Assembly: GCF_004770265.1 (NCBI RefSeq)
Contig: NZ_RQGQ01000004.1
Coordinates: 1-64,000 of the forward strand
Direction: 5' to 3'
Source of the DNA: Leptospira congkakensis
Lineage (GTDB): Bacteria; Spirochaetota; Leptospiria; Leptospirales; Leptospiraceae
Length of the DNA stretch: 64,000 nt
Below are positions 15,060 to 24,223 of the stretch, piece after piece. Below the pieces are notes generated by a model that saw only the letters and a list, made by a program, of their open reading frames with translations, ran no database searches and had not been told where the DNA came from. Position numbers and translations under genes: made by a program. Positions within the stretch are counted from its first letter, which is position 1; each line of letters opens with the position of its first letter.

Positions 15060-16642
15060 ATCATTTTTTAAAAGGGCATTTGGTTTTTGTATTACATGCC
15101 CACCTACCATTCGTTAGACATCCAGGGTATGACACTCCTTTTATTGAAGAAAACTGGTTAAACGAAGCCATTCTTGAAACCTATATCCCTCTCATCCGAG
15201 TGTTTCGGAATCTAAAAAAAGAATCCGTTCCCTTTCGGATCACCATGTCTTTCACTCCCACACTCTCCCTTATGTTGACGGATCCCTATTTACAAAATGG
15301 ATTTCGCAAATACATAAAAAACCTGATCACTCTTGCAGGAGAAGAAACCAAACGAAATGCAAAAGACCCTCATCTCCATTACCTTGCCTCAAGATACTTA
15401 GAACATTTTTTAGATACGGAATCTATCTTTGAAGAAACGAAGGGAGATTTAACCAAAAGTTTTTTGCCTTTTGTGGAGTCAGGGGAATTGGAAATCATGA
15501 CAAGTCCTGCGACCCATGCCTTCCTTCCTTTTTATGATTCCGAACCTTCTATCTTTCGTTCCCAATTGAAAAATGGAAGAAGGACTTTCCGACGCATTTG
15601 GGGAAGGGACCCGAAAGGAATTTGGTTATCGGAATGTGGATACACACAAAAATTGGAAGAGGAACTCGACCGGGAAGGATTTCGGTATTTCTTTGTGGAC
15701 ACTCATGGAATCACACATGCGAGTCCAAGACCAAAGTTTGGAGTCTATGCTCCTGTGGAAGTGGGGTATGGAGTGTTTGCTTTTGGTCGAGATCCAGAAA
15801 GTAGCAAACAAGTTTGGAGTTCCATTGATGGGTATCCAGGAGACTTCCGGTACAGGGAATACTATAGAGACATTGGACATGATCTCCCTTGGGAAGAAAT
15901 TTCTCCTTATTTAGATTCCAATGGAGTTAGGATCAATACCGGTATCAAATACTTTCGAATCACGGGCAAAACTTCCGACAAAGGGTATTACCATCCGGAC
16001 TGGGCGATGGAAGCGGCCGGTAACCATGCGGAAGATTTTTTAAGAAACCGGATCCACCAAGCGGAAGTGTTATTTGAGGCTAACAAACAACAGGCGGTCA
16101 TTGTTTCTCCTTATGATGCGGAGTTGTACGGTCACTGGTGGTATGAAGGTCCACAGTTTATTGAATTCCTATTTAAAAAAATTCATTTCAACCAAAACAC
16201 AATCAAACTTTCCCATCCCTTAGAAGCAGCGAGAGCCCTCCCTCGGATACAATCGGTGGAAATGAAAATGTCTAGTTGGGGAGAAAATGGATATGGAGAG
16301 GTTTGGTTAAATCCAACGAACGATTGGATTTATCCTCTCATCCATGGTCTTAGCATCCGGATGCATAAGAAGGCCCATGAGTTTAAATCAGGAACAGATT
16401 TACAAAAACGAATTTTGAAACAAATGGGAAGGGAACTCCTTCTTTTGCAGAGTAGTGACTGGGCCTTTATTATGAAAACGGGAACTATGGTGGACTATGC
16501 GGTTCGTCGTACCAATGTGCACACCAATCTCTTTTTAGCTTTGGAGGAAATGCTTTCGGGCAAACTGGATGAGGCCGTCCTTTTGGCAGCCGAATCAGAG
16601 AACAATGCGTTCCCTGATATCCGGATAGAAGATTTCTATTAG
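15056..16642 (+). CDS. GH57 family 1,4-alpha-glucan branching enzyme
   Basis: A 528-residue glycoside hydrolase family 57 enzyme (DUF1957 type). It starts with LVFVLHAHLPFVRHP, the GH57 N-terminal histidine motif. The catalytic nucleophile is Glu193 in GIWLSECGYT and the acid/base is Asp354 in VSPYDAELYGHWW, both in the family's usual context. The length fits bacterial GH57 branching enzymes such as that of Thermus. It makes alpha-1,6 branches in glycogen-like polymers in the cytoplasm. It is translationally coupled to the DUF4912 gene. Close GH57 relatives can be amylases, so branching is the likely but unproved activity. Confidence 0.9.
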   Translation: MNHFLKGHLVFVLHAHLPFVRHPGYDTPFIEENWLNEAILETYIPLIRVFRNLKKESVPFRITMSFTPTLSLMLTDPYLQNGFRKYIKNLITLAGEETKRNAKDPHLHYLASRYLEHFLDTESIFEETKGDLTKSFLPFVESGELEIMTSPATHAFLPFYDSEPSIFRSQLKNGRRTFRRIWGRDPKGIWLSECGYTQKLEEELDREGFRYFFVDTHGITHASPRPKFGVYAPVEVGYGVFAFGRDPESSKQVWSSIDGYPGDFRYREYYRDIGHDLPWEEISPYLDSNGVRINTGIKYFRITGKTSDKGYYHPDWAMEAAGNHAEDFLRNRIHQAEVLFEANKQQAVIVSPYDAELYGHWWYEGPQFIEFLFKKIHFNQNTIKLSHPLEAARALPRIQSVEMKMSSWGENGYGEVWLNPTNDWIYPLIHGLSIRMHKKAHEFKSGTDLQKRILKQMGRELLLLQSSDWAFIMKTGTMVDYAVRRTNVHTNLFLALEEMLSGKLDEAVLLAAESENNAFPDIRIEDFY

Positions 16643-16709
16643 AATTTGTCTAAAAATTTCTTGCCGGGAGAGGGGCCGGTTAGAGGCTTATCTTAAGTCG
16701 GAGGGTTTT

Positions 16710-16916
16710 ATGTCGAATTCGTATCGTTTTCCCTTGGTTCTTACACTTCTATTCTTTGCTGCCAATTTCCTAGTTTGTCGATTGATGCACAAAGAAACTA
16801 CAGAGGGAGTTTTTCGTATGGATGACTCTGTCATTCGGTATACGGAAGCATTGGAAGCTTCTGATATTGGAAAAACCTCTACTAAAACTTCTTTTGGAAA
16901 TAACGGTCTTCTCTAA
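16710..16916 (+). CDS. Small exported or membrane protein
   Basis: A 68-residue frame with an excellent site (GGAGGG four bases before ATG) and an N-terminal hydrophobic segment of about 18 residues ending in AANFLVC, which could be a lipobox-like or signal-anchor sequence. The remaining 45 residues are polar. No family is recognised. A 9-base-stem hairpin spans its stop codon. Confidence 0.6.
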   Translation: MSNSYRFPLVLTLLFFAANFLVCRLMHKETTEGVFRMDDSVIRYTEALEASDIGKTSTKTSFGNNGLL

Positions 16917-16926
16917 GAGACCGTTA
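16901..16926. terminator. Hairpin between convergent genes
   Basis: TAACGGTCT (16901-16909) pairs perfectly with AGACCGTTA (16918-16926). It spans the stop codon of the small exported protein and lies before the 3' end of the convergent SET-domain gene. There is no T run, so it may stabilise or end transcripts by a factor-dependent route. Confidence 0.4.
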
Positions 16927-16972
16927 TACAAATTGTCCTCTCGGCCAAATCCATCTGGCCACAAGTTTCCGT

Positions 16973-17410
16973 TTACTTCGGTTTGAAGTCCACGTTGTCC
17001 CAATAGTCATTTCCATAATCAAAGAAAATTTCCGTTCCTTCTGGGATTGTTTTTAATACTTTAAACCTAGCTGTTTTCCATCTGACAGAAGTAACAAGTT
17101 CTGCATTAGGTTTTGACGAGTGGTTAATGTAACGAGTGTAATTCGACTCACGTCCTTCCCCATAGATCCACCAGTCTTTACAGATCCAAAGTAAGTATTT
17201 TGAGTCTACGTATTTGTTCGATTCCGCTTGTTCATCGGTAATGATTTTACCCATGTAATAACCAACGGTATCTCCCTTGTATAATGTTTGTTTGGTGAAT
17301 AGTCCCATTCCGATATTGGGAACAGAGGAAGGTTTTACGATAAAGTCACCTTCAGTATATACTACAGGTTTCCTTTTTTTGGCCTTCTTTATAGATTTCT
17401 TTTTCTTCAT
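16973..17410 (-). CDS. SET-domain lysine methyltransferase-like protein
   Basis: A compact protein (145 residues from ATG 17410, which has AGGAAG before it; ATG 17428 would add six). It begins with a Lys-rich tail and is otherwise a single SET domain: an N-terminal [27 protein letters not shown] block, the knot motif [13 protein letters not shown] (NHxxxPN) and [11 protein letters not shown] (ExxFDYG). These are the AdoMet- and lysine-binding hallmarks of SET enzymes. The substrate is unknown; no pre-SET or post-SET cysteines are seen. Bacterial SET proteins of this size are mostly uncharacterised. Confidence 0.88.
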   Translation of the reverse strand: MKKKKSIKKAKKRKPVVYTEGDFIVKPSSVPNIGMGLFTKQTLYKGDTVGYYMGKIITDEQAESNKYVDSKYLLWICKDWWIYGEGRESNYTRYINHSSKPNAELVTSVRWKTARFKVLKTIPEGTEIFFDYGNDYWDNVDFKPK

Positions 17411-17515
17411 TTTCTTCCTATATGACATAAGAGGAAAACAATTCTACCTTGTAAAGCTATTGGTATTTAAGATTGGATAGTGTGCACTCCGAACTTTAAA
17501 GGTGAGAGGGGAGCT

Positions 17516-17668
17516 ATGAACCGGGAACCAGAAAAGCTGCGCGATGAGAAAACCAATGTTGTGAATCTGGCGATCTACCGAGCCAAAAAAGCACTCGAAA
17601 AAGATGGGTTTGAAGTGGTAGAAAATCCAGACGGAAAGATTACCCTTGTCATTCGTCTTGCGAAATAA
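17516..17668 (+). CDS. Small conserved-looking protein of unknown function
   Basis: A 50-residue protein from ATG 17516, preceded by a strong GAGGGGAG site. It has a helical N-terminal half (NVVNLAIYRAKKALEKDGFEVVENPDG) and a short strand at the end (KITLVIRLAK). No family is recognised. It sits 23 bases ahead of ribH and may be cotranscribed with ribH and nusB. Confidence 0.65.
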   Translation: MNREPEKLRDEKTNVVNLAIYRAKKALEKDGFEVVENPDGKITLVIRLAK

Positions 17669-17691
17669 CCCCCGCCTAGGATTTTGGATAC

Positions 17692-18159
17692 ATGACAGCT
17701 ACACTGGAAGGCACCCGCATCGGAAACGGACAAAAACACTGTGTCATCGTTTCAAAGTTCAACGAATTCATCACTGAGTCTCTACTCAAAGGGGCAAAAG
17801 ATGCATACAGACAACATGGGATTAGTGATAGTGATGTCACTGTGATCTATGTTCCCGGTGCCTTTGAACTCCCTCAAACCGTAAAACGTGTCCTTGGGTC
17901 CAAAAAATACCAATTCTCTGCCATCGTTTGCCTTGGGGCAGTGATCCGCGGGGCCACTTCGCATTATGATTTGGTTTCTGGGGAAGCCGCCAAAGTAGGA
18001 TCCGTTGCAGATGGATCTGTTCCTGTGATTTTTGGTGTCATTACGACTGAATCAATCGAACAAGCCATTGAAAGAGCCGGCACCAAAGCGGGTAACAAAG
18101 GATACGAAGCAGCCACCACAGCCATTGAAATGGCAAATCTTTTCAAAGAGATCGGATGA
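17692..18159 (+). CDS. ribH: 6,7-dimethyl-8-ribityllumazine synthase
   Basis: A 155-residue lumazine synthase, the penultimate enzyme of riboflavin synthesis. Recognisable are [30 protein letters not shown], and the active-site stretch [17 protein letters not shown], with the catalytic His in the SHYD motif. It joins ArP (5-amino-6-ribitylaminouracil) with dihydroxybutanone phosphate and forms icosahedral or pentameric shells in other bacteria. Its stop overlaps the nusB start by four bases, a common ribH-nusB coupling. Confidence 0.97.
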   Translation: MTATLEGTRIGNGQKHCVIVSKFNEFITESLLKGAKDAYRQHGISDSDVTVIYVPGAFELPQTVKRVLGSKKYQFSAIVCLGAVIRGATSHYDLVSGEAAKVGSVADGSVPVIFGVITTESIEQAIERAGTKAGNKGYEAATTAIEMANLFKEIG

Positions 18160-18578
18160 GTTCTAGACACCGCGGGCGAAGTCTCGCCCTAATGTGCCTT
18201 TACCAAATTGACCTCGTCGGAACCGATCCCGACCGCGCGATGAAATTCGATTGGTATGACAAAAAAATCACTCGTGAAGAAAAGGATTATGCTGTCTTTC
18301 TTGTGAAAGGAGTGGTCGAAAATCGAAAAAGCATCGATACTCTAATCAAGAAGTATTCGGAGAATTGGGAACTTTCGCGTATTTCCGTGGTCAACCGCTG
18401 TATTTTACGTTTATCGATTTTGAGTTTGCAAAAGGAACCTTTCCTTGCGGCCCCCGTTGTCATCAATGAGGCAGTAGAACTCACAAAAGAATTTGAAACG
18501 GACGAATCGGCACAGTTCATCAACGGACTACTTGATGCCTTCTACAAGAAGGAGATCGTCGCGAAAAAACCTGAGTAA
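18156..18578 (+). CDS. nusB: Transcription antitermination factor NusB
   Basis: A 140-residue all-helical NusB. The start [18 protein letters not shown] contains the Arg-rich RNA-binding helix, and the C-terminal half shows [21 protein letters not shown] and [26 protein letters not shown]. With NusE (S10) it binds boxA in rRNA leaders and supports antitermination. It is coupled to ribH by an ATGA overlap. Confidence 0.97.
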   Translation: MSSRHRGRSLALMCLYQIDLVGTDPDRAMKFDWYDKKITREEKDYAVFLVKGVVENRKSIDTLIKKYSENWELSRISVVNRCILRLSILSLQKEPFLAAPVVINEAVELTKEFETDESAQFINGLLDAFYKKEIVAKKPE

Positions 18579-18586
18579 GATAAAAA

Positions 18587-20689
18587 ATGGATCCCATCCA
18601 AAAAAACCGGTTTCGCATTGAGGAGCAGTCCTCTCAGCCAAGTTATTACCAGGAAGATCCATACTTACGGAACCTGGGTCGAGAAAAAGAAACAACTTAC
18701 GAATCAGAAACAACGGCACGCCGTCCCGTCCTCTCTTTTCTATTTTGGACATTTCTTGTTCTTCTCGTCCTTGGATTTTTAACCGCCGGATACTGGTGGT
18801 ATTTACAAAAAAAACAAAACCCAGAAGAGATCGCAAAAGCCTTAAAGAACCTTCCCTCAGATAAAAAGGCACTAAACCTTCTTGTTGATAAACCGTATCT
18901 TCCTGATGATTCCGTAAACCCGAAACTCGCAGCCTGTTTAAATGCCTATCACAACCGTTATGTGAACCGAGTGAGGACTGTTTGTGAAGAATTTTTAAAT
19001 TCCCCTGGCAGTGACGAAGATAAGTCCATCGCACTTACCGTGCTTGGTGTGATGTATGATGAGGCTGGTCGTTATATCAATTCCATCGAACGATTGGAAA
19101 AAGCCATCCAATACGATTCCAAAAACTATTTTGCTTATTACAATTTATCACTCGCTTTCAAACATGCAGGAAAATTTGAAGAGGCGAGGCGAGCCGCTGA
19201 AAGAGCCAAAGAAATTGCTCCGAATGATTACCGAGTTTCTTTATTACAAGGAAATTTATTCCAAGAGATTGGGGATCCGGCCAGTGCCATCGAAGCATAT
19301 AAAGAAGGACAGTCTCTTGCCCCCACAGATGTCACTCTGACTTACAACTTAGCCATTAGTTATTTGAAACAAGGAAATATCGCAGAAGCCATTTCTGAAT
19401 TCCAGAAGGTAATACAAACGGCTCCAAATTCCCAAACAGCTGTTCTTTCTTATGGCCACCTGGGAACTATCTTTTACCAAAGAGAAGATTATGACCGGGC
19501 AGAGTTTTATTTCCGCGAAGTGATTCGTTTGAAAACAAACGATGCCAAGTCCTACTATAACCTAGGTTTGGTGTATTTAAAAAAGAAAGTCCCAGAAGAG
19601 GCGGCCAAATACTTCCAAAAAGCTCTCGATTCCAATGCCAACGAACCAGAAGTATATCGTTATATTGCGGACGCATTCCTATCGATGGGCCAAACCAATA
19701 TGGCCATCACGGCCTTAAAAAAAGCTTTGTTACTGAAACCCAGTGATGTGGATTCCCTTTTTGCTTTGTCGGAACTCTATTATAAAAAAGGGGAACTTGT
19801 CGAAGCAGAAAGTTTGTTTCGCCGGATCATTCGTCTCACTCCAGGGGATACGTATTCAGAAACTGCTTATGTAAATCTTGGAATCATTTTGGATGAGATG
19901 GAGCGGTATTCGGAAAGTATCACTGCTTTTGAAGGGGCCCTTTCCTTAAATCCGAAAAACCAATCAGCCTATTACAATTTAGGACTTGCCTATTTGCATG
20001 CGGGAAAACCTACCATGGCCATTGAGTCCCTTCGTAAATCGCAAGCCCTGGATCCAAACCATGCACAGTCAAGGCTCGCCATTGCCGATTATTATTTGGA
20101 AAACCGTTTTTATTCGGAAGCCATAGCCGAATACGAAGAGGCCATTGCTTGGAAACCAGAACTGTATGAAGCAAGACTCAAACTTGCCGATGTTTACATC
20201 CAAACCAAAAATTATCCGGCCGCCGAAAAGGTGTTAGTTTATGTTTTGGAGAACTCTAAGGATCCAAAAGAAATCAAACTCGCTCATCGAAAACTAGCAC
20301 TTAGTTACGCAAGTAGTGGGAACTCTGGACTTTCGAAAAAAGCCAAAGAAGAAGCATTTCGTGCCACTCATATCGATCCAGAAGATATGGAATCTAGGCT
20401 TGTCCTTTCTAAAATTCTGATTGATTCCGGTTCCCTTGTGGATAGGGAAAAAGCCATTGAGGAACTAACCGTGATCACTCGTTCGGATGTCACACCTACC
20501 ATTTCCTCGAAGGCTCATAATTATTTGGGAGTTTGTTATTTTAAAAATGGGGAATTTAAACGGGCACTTTCCAGCTTTCAAACAGCAATAGATCTCAACC
20601 CAAGCCTAACGGAAGCCTATGAAAACAAAAGGGCAGCGAGAGCTCAGTATGAAAAATCTCTCGAATCCAAAAAGAGAACGTATTTTTGA
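18587..20689 (+). CDS. Membrane-anchored protein with many TPR repeats
   Basis: A 700-residue protein. Residues 1-45 are cytoplasmic and polar, one membrane segment follows (about 47-68, LSFLFWTFLVLLVLGF), and the rest is a long TPR solenoid of roughly 14-16 repeats; clear examples are YFAYYNLSLAFKHAGKFEEARRAAE-type and AYYNLGLAYLHAGKPTMAIESL-type units, with Pro at the usual repeat end. The solenoid is expected on the periplasmic side. It probably scaffolds envelope complexes. It lies eight bases after nusB and overlaps the methyltransferase gene by four bases. Confidence 0.85.
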   Translation: MDPIQKNRFRIEEQSSQPSYYQEDPYLRNLGREKETTYESETTARRPVLSFLFWTFLVLLVLGFLTAGYWWYLQKKQNPEEIAKALKNLPSDKKALNLLVDKPYLPDDSVNPKLAACLNAYHNRYVNRVRTVCEEFLNSPGSDEDKSIALTVLGVMYDEAGRYINSIERLEKAIQYDSKNYFAYYNLSLAFKHAGKFEEARRAAERAKEIAPNDYRVSLLQGNLFQEIGDPASAIEAYKEGQSLAPTDVTLTYNLAISYLKQGNIAEAISEFQKVIQTAPNSQTAVLSYGHLGTIFYQREDYDRAEFYFREVIRLKTNDAKSYYNLGLVYLKKKVPEEAAKYFQKALDSNANEPEVYRYIADAFLSMGQTNMAITALKKALLLKPSDVDSLFALSELYYKKGELVEAESLFRRIIRLTPGDTYSETAYVNLGIILDEMERYSESITAFEGALSLNPKNQSAYYNLGLAYLHAGKPTMAIESLRKSQALDPNHAQSRLAIADYYLENRFYSEAIAEYEEAIAWKPELYEARLKLADVYIQTKNYPAAEKVLVYVLENSKDPKEIKLAHRKLALSYASSGNSGLSKKAKEEAFRATHIDPEDMESRLVLSKILIDSGSLVDREKAIEELTVITRSDVTPTISSKAHNYLGVCYFKNGEFKRALSSFQTAIDLNPSLTEAYENKRAARAQYEKSLESKKRTYF

Positions 20690-21534
20690 GTTTATTTGAA
20701 TTTTTCCCTCATAAAGAATATCCGAACTTTTATGAAGAATGTCGACTTACCGGCGTTCTTCGGTATCTTCCCGCAAAACATAGAGAGTATGGGGATAGTT
20801 ACTTTATGGAAGAATACAAATCCCAATACAAAAAATCCTACTACGAAGACGAACCAAACCTTCGAGTTATGGCCAAACGTCGGTTATCGATTTTAAAAAA
20901 AATGGCAGAAGGCCAGAGAGAGGTAGGAAATTCCACTTTTACTTCCAAGTCAAATTCCTCTTCTAAAAAATCACTTTTGGAAATTGGATCGGCGGCAGGA
21001 TTTTTTTTGGATGAAGCAAGGATTGCCGGTTACCAAACGAAAGGCCTCGAACTTTCTCCCAAAGAAGTAGAGTATGCTAAATCCACACTTGGACTTGATG
21101 TAGAAAAAACTTCAGTTTTGTCTGTGGGAGAAGGTGAGTGGAAGGATGAGTTTGATCTGGTCTCTGCCTTTTTTGTGATCGAACATATTGATGATATCGA
21201 AGGGATTTGGAAACGGCTTGCGACTTGGATCCGACCAGGTGGGTACCTTTATTTGGCAGTTCCTTCTAGTTTTGGCCCGAGTTTCCAAACAAATCCAAAG
21301 GAATGGTTCTCCACCCATCCCTCTGACCACTTTTTCGACTACTCCGTTCACTCCCTGAAAAAACTCTTGTCAATCCTTGGCTTTGGACTGAACTATGTTA
21401 GACCTATGTCGTATCACTCCTACCGGGACTTGGGGCCTCGTGGCAAACTCCCTGAATGGCTGTATCGACTGTATGCAAACCAATTTGCCTACGGTGATAC
21501 CATCGAACTAATCGCCAGAAAATTAAAACACTGA
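20686..21534 (+). CDS. SAM-dependent methyltransferase
   Basis: A 282-residue class I methyltransferase starting with TTG that overlaps the upstream stop (TTGA). After an N-terminal part of about 90 residues comes motif I LLEIGSAAGFFLDEA, the acidic residue after the second strand (GLELSPKEVEYA), FDLVSAFFVIEHIDD (motif IV region) and RPGGYLYLAVPS. This is the layout of Methyltransf_23-type enzymes that act on small molecules or sugars. The N-terminal segment YGDSYFMEEYKSQYKKSYYEDE resembles enzymes found in polysaccharide or lipid modification loci, but the substrate is unknown. Confidence 0.85.
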   Translation: MSLFEFFPHKEYPNFYEECRLTGVLRYLPAKHREYGDSYFMEEYKSQYKKSYYEDEPNLRVMAKRRLSILKKMAEGQREVGNSTFTSKSNSSSKKSLLEIGSAAGFFLDEARIAGYQTKGLELSPKEVEYAKSTLGLDVEKTSVLSVGEGEWKDEFDLVSAFFVIEHIDDIEGIWKRLATWIRPGGYLYLAVPSSFGPSFQTNPKEWFSTHPSDHFFDYSVHSLKKLLSILGFGLNYVRPMSYHSYRDLGPRGKLPEWLYRLYANQFAYGDTIELIARKLKH

Positions 21535-21542
21535 AATCCATT

Positions 21543-23147
21543 ATGAAATTTAACGAATTACCCTTTCATGAGTCTCTAACGAAAGCCCTTGATAAAATCG
21601 GCTACACAGAACTCACACCCATCCAAGCCAAGTCCATTCCTTTCGCCATGGAAGGAAACGATCTCACTGGTCTTGCTCAAACCGGAACTGGAAAGACTAT
21701 GGCTTTCCTCCTTCCGACTCTCCACAGACTTTTGTCAGCTGACGAGGAAGAGGCATTACCTTATGCTCTTGTCCTTGCCCCTACACGAGAACTTACCATA
21801 CAAATTGCAGAAGAAGCCAAAAAACTTTTAGAGTTCACGGACTTTGGCGTGGCTACCATCATCGGTGGAACCGACTATAAATCCCAAGAACAGGCGCTTG
21901 GCAACAAGGCTTGTCTCATTGTGGCAACACCTGGACGCCTTATCGACTTTGTCAAAAACCACGGTCTCTCTTTGGAAAACATCAAAGTGGTGATCTTAGA
22001 TGAAGCGGACAGAATGTTCGATATGGGATTTGTCCAAGATCTCAAATACATCTTCCACAAATGTAAAAACAGAAAACAATCTCTTCTTTTTAGTGCTACT
22101 CTCAGTTACGAAGTGGTGCGTCTTGCGAGTAAGTATTTGAATGATCCGATTGAAGTTCATATCAATCCGGAAAAAGTCATTACGGAAAGGATCGACCAGT
22201 CTTTACTCCATTTAGGTCGGGAAGAAAAACTTCCATACCTCGTAAATTCGTTGTTACACAATGAGATTGAAGGCCTTGGAATCATTTTTACGAACTACAA
22301 AATGAATATTCCAAAAATTGTATCCACACTTCGTAAGTTTGGAATCACAGCCACTGGACTTTCTTCCGAACTCGACCAAAAAAAACGAATTCGTCTTCTC
22401 AGAGATTTTAAAGAAGGAAAGTATAAGTATCTTATCGCTACCGATGTTGCCTCTCGTGGGATCGATATCGAAAATATCGATGTGGTTTATAATTATGATC
22501 TACCCCAAGATGCAGAAAACTATGTACATAGAATTGGACGAACCGCACGAGCAGGAAGAAAAGGCCAATCCATTGGTCTTTGTTCGGAAACTGATTATAC
22601 AGAACTCGAACGAATTGAAAAATATTTAAATTCTAAAATCCCGATTGCAGAAATTCGCGAAGAGTATTTGGAATTTCCTAAGGGTGAGTTCACTCCTGTA
22701 TTTGCTGATGAAGCTATCCCTGGTGAAAAGAAATACCAAGACAGAGAGAGGGGAGACCGAGGAGGTCGTGGTGGAAAACCGAAACAGGGAGACCACCACC
22801 GAGGTGGAGATCATCGATCGGGAAATCGTAACGATCGTTCCGGAGACCGTCGTGGAAAAGGGAAAGGGGAAAAACACCATCCGCCAGCGAAGATGTCTCA
22901 CCCGCACCATCATGATGGGGAAGGTGACCACAAACACCCGGCGAAAATGACCCACCATGAAATGAAACATGGTGGGCATTCCAAAGACGGAAAAGGCAAA
23001 GGACAACATAAGAAAAACCAATCTGGGAAACATTATCAAAAGAATGATCCAAGACGGAATCTCTTCGATATCAACGAAGTGAAAAAATCTAAAAAACAGA
23101 AACAATCGATTTGGCAGCGAATTCTTTCTATCTTCAAAAAAGATTAG
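21543..23147 (+). CDS. DEAD-box RNA helicase with basic, His-rich tail
   Basis: A 534-residue RNA helicase. Visible motifs in order: Q motif (LTPIQAKSIPFAM), Walker A AQTGTGKT, PTRELTIQ, DEAD in LDEADRMFDMGF, SAT in LLFSATLS, and HRIGRTARAGR. It belongs with RhlE/CsdA-type helicases that remodel RNA in ribosome assembly or decay. From about residue 395 the tail is low complexity: first RG/DR-rich repeats, then a His-rich segment with two PAKM-containing repeats (HPPAKMSHPHHH and KHPAKMTHHEMKH), then a Lys-rich end. Such tails bind RNA; the His clusters could also bind metal. The amidase frame begins within its last codons. Confidence 0.93.
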   Translation: MKFNELPFHESLTKALDKIGYTELTPIQAKSIPFAMEGNDLTGLAQTGTGKTMAFLLPTLHRLLSADEEEALPYALVLAPTRELTIQIAEEAKKLLEFTDFGVATIIGGTDYKSQEQALGNKACLIVATPGRLIDFVKNHGLSLENIKVVILDEADRMFDMGFVQDLKYIFHKCKNRKQSLLFSATLSYEVVRLASKYLNDPIEVHINPEKVITERIDQSLLHLGREEKLPYLVNSLLHNEIEGLGIIFTNYKMNIPKIVSTLRKFGITATGLSSELDQKKRIRLLRDFKEGKYKYLIATDVASRGIDIENIDVVYNYDLPQDAENYVHRIGRTARAGRKGQSIGLCSETDYTELERIEKYLNSKIPIAEIREEYLEFPKGEFTPVFADEAIPGEKKYQDRERGDRGGRGGKPKQGDHHRGGDHRSGNRNDRSGDRRGKGKGEKHHPPAKMSHPHHHDGEGDHKHPAKMTHHEMKHGGHSKDGKGKGQHKKNQSGKHYQKNDPRRNLFDINEVKKSKKQKQSIWQRILSIFKKD

Positions 23148-24223
23148 TTCTCTTTTGTTTTTGTTTTTTTCCGAGTCTCGTAGTTGCTGAGGTCGCCAAA
23201 CTTCCGCTCTACGGGAAAGGAAACTACGTGGCATTTTCGGATTTAAAATCGATAATGCCTGAACTTTCTACCAAACTCAAAAAATTCACAAGGGTCGGAT
23301 CGGTTTACACCCCCCAAGGGAATCTGCAATTTCGACTTGGATCCAGTTTTTATACACTGGATGGAAAAATTTACAAAATCCCAAAAGCTATTTTAAAAAA
23401 GGATGAGGATGTATACCTTCCTTTGGATCTTGTGGAAGCTATTTTACTCAACCTCATCTCGTATGATGTTCGTTACCAGTTTAAAGAAACAGAACTTTGG
23501 GTTCTAATCCCCAAGGAACCAGTGCCGAAACGAAATCTAAACGTAAAGGCCATTGTGATTGATGCCGGCCACGGAGGAAAAGATCCAGGAACTTCTGATC
23601 CTAGCGGGCATTTTGAAAAGGATGTGAGTCTTGGTGTGGCTCGTTATACTTATTTGTACTTACGAAAATACTATCCGGAAATTCGTGTGCAGATGATTCG
23701 TAAAACCGATAGTTTTGTAGAACTAGAAGACCGGTCGAAACTCGCAAACCAAATGTTGAATGATACAAGGGATGTGGTTTTCCTCAGTTTCCATTGTAAT
23801 GCTTCTCTGTCGGATAAGGCAGCTGGTTTTGAAGTGTATTATCTTTCTCAAAGTCCAAGTACAGAAGCCGCTCGTGAAACAGCCCTTTTAGAGAATCGGT
23901 ATGTGGGAAAACACAAGAACCCGGTTGTCTCCCAGATCCAATCCCAAATGTTGTCTAGTGTCACCCAAAGGCGATCGAAGAAATTGGCTACGGCTGTGGC
24001 GGAACAGTATGAAAAAGGTTTAAGCCCTGACATTCCTTCCCGCGGAGTGAAAAAGGCAGATTTTTCCGTCTTGCGAGGAAGCCTTATGCCTGCGGTACTT
24101 GTGGAAATGGGGTATCTGACAAACCCTGAGGAAAGTAAGAAACTGCGGGATAAAACCTACCAAAAGAAAATTGCACGCAGTGTCATCAAAGGAATTCATG
24201 AATACGCATCTTCAAAAGATTAA
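23111..24223 (+). CDS. N-acetylmuramoyl-L-alanine amidase, AmiC type
   Basis: A 370-residue exported amidase. The TTG start at 23111 overlaps the helicase end by 37 bases and gives a signal peptide (LVLFCFCFFPSLVVAE). An N-terminal domain of about 120 residues is like the AMIN/copper-amine-oxidase-like substrate-binding part, followed by an Amidase_3 domain: IDAGHGGKDPG (His ligand), FEKDVSLGV (Glu ligand), VFLSFHCNAS (His ligand), and LVEMGYLTNPEE with the catalytic Glu. It cleaves the amide between MurNAc and L-Ala in the periplasm and is needed for cell separation in other bacteria. The GerM-like gene follows with overlap. Confidence 0.92.
   Translation: MAANSFYLQKRLVLFCFCFFPSLVVAEVAKLPLYGKGNYVAFSDLKSIMPELSTKLKKFTRVGSVYTPQGNLQFRLGSSFYTLDGKIYKIPKAILKKDEDVYLPLDLVEAILLNLISYDVRYQFKETELWVLIPKEPVPKRNLNVKAIVIDAGHGGKDPGTSDPSGHFEKDVSLGVARYTYLYLRKYYPEIRVQMIRKTDSFVELEDRSKLANQMLNDTRDVVFLSFHCNASLSDKAAGFEVYYLSQSPSTEAARETALLENRYVGKHKNPVVSQIQSQMLSSVTQRRSKKLATAVAEQYEKGLSPDIPSRGVKKADFSVLRGSLMPAVLVEMGYLTNPEESKKLRDKTYQKKIARSVIKGIHEYASSKD

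Noticed and set aside
18528..19034. 168-residue minus-strand frame over nusB and the TPR gene
   Set aside because: It lies wholly over well-supported plus-strand genes in a different frame and has no recognisable domain.
22626..23234. 202-residue minus-strand frame opposite the helicase tail
   Set aside because: It is an open frame created by the repetitive, low-complexity tail on the other strand.
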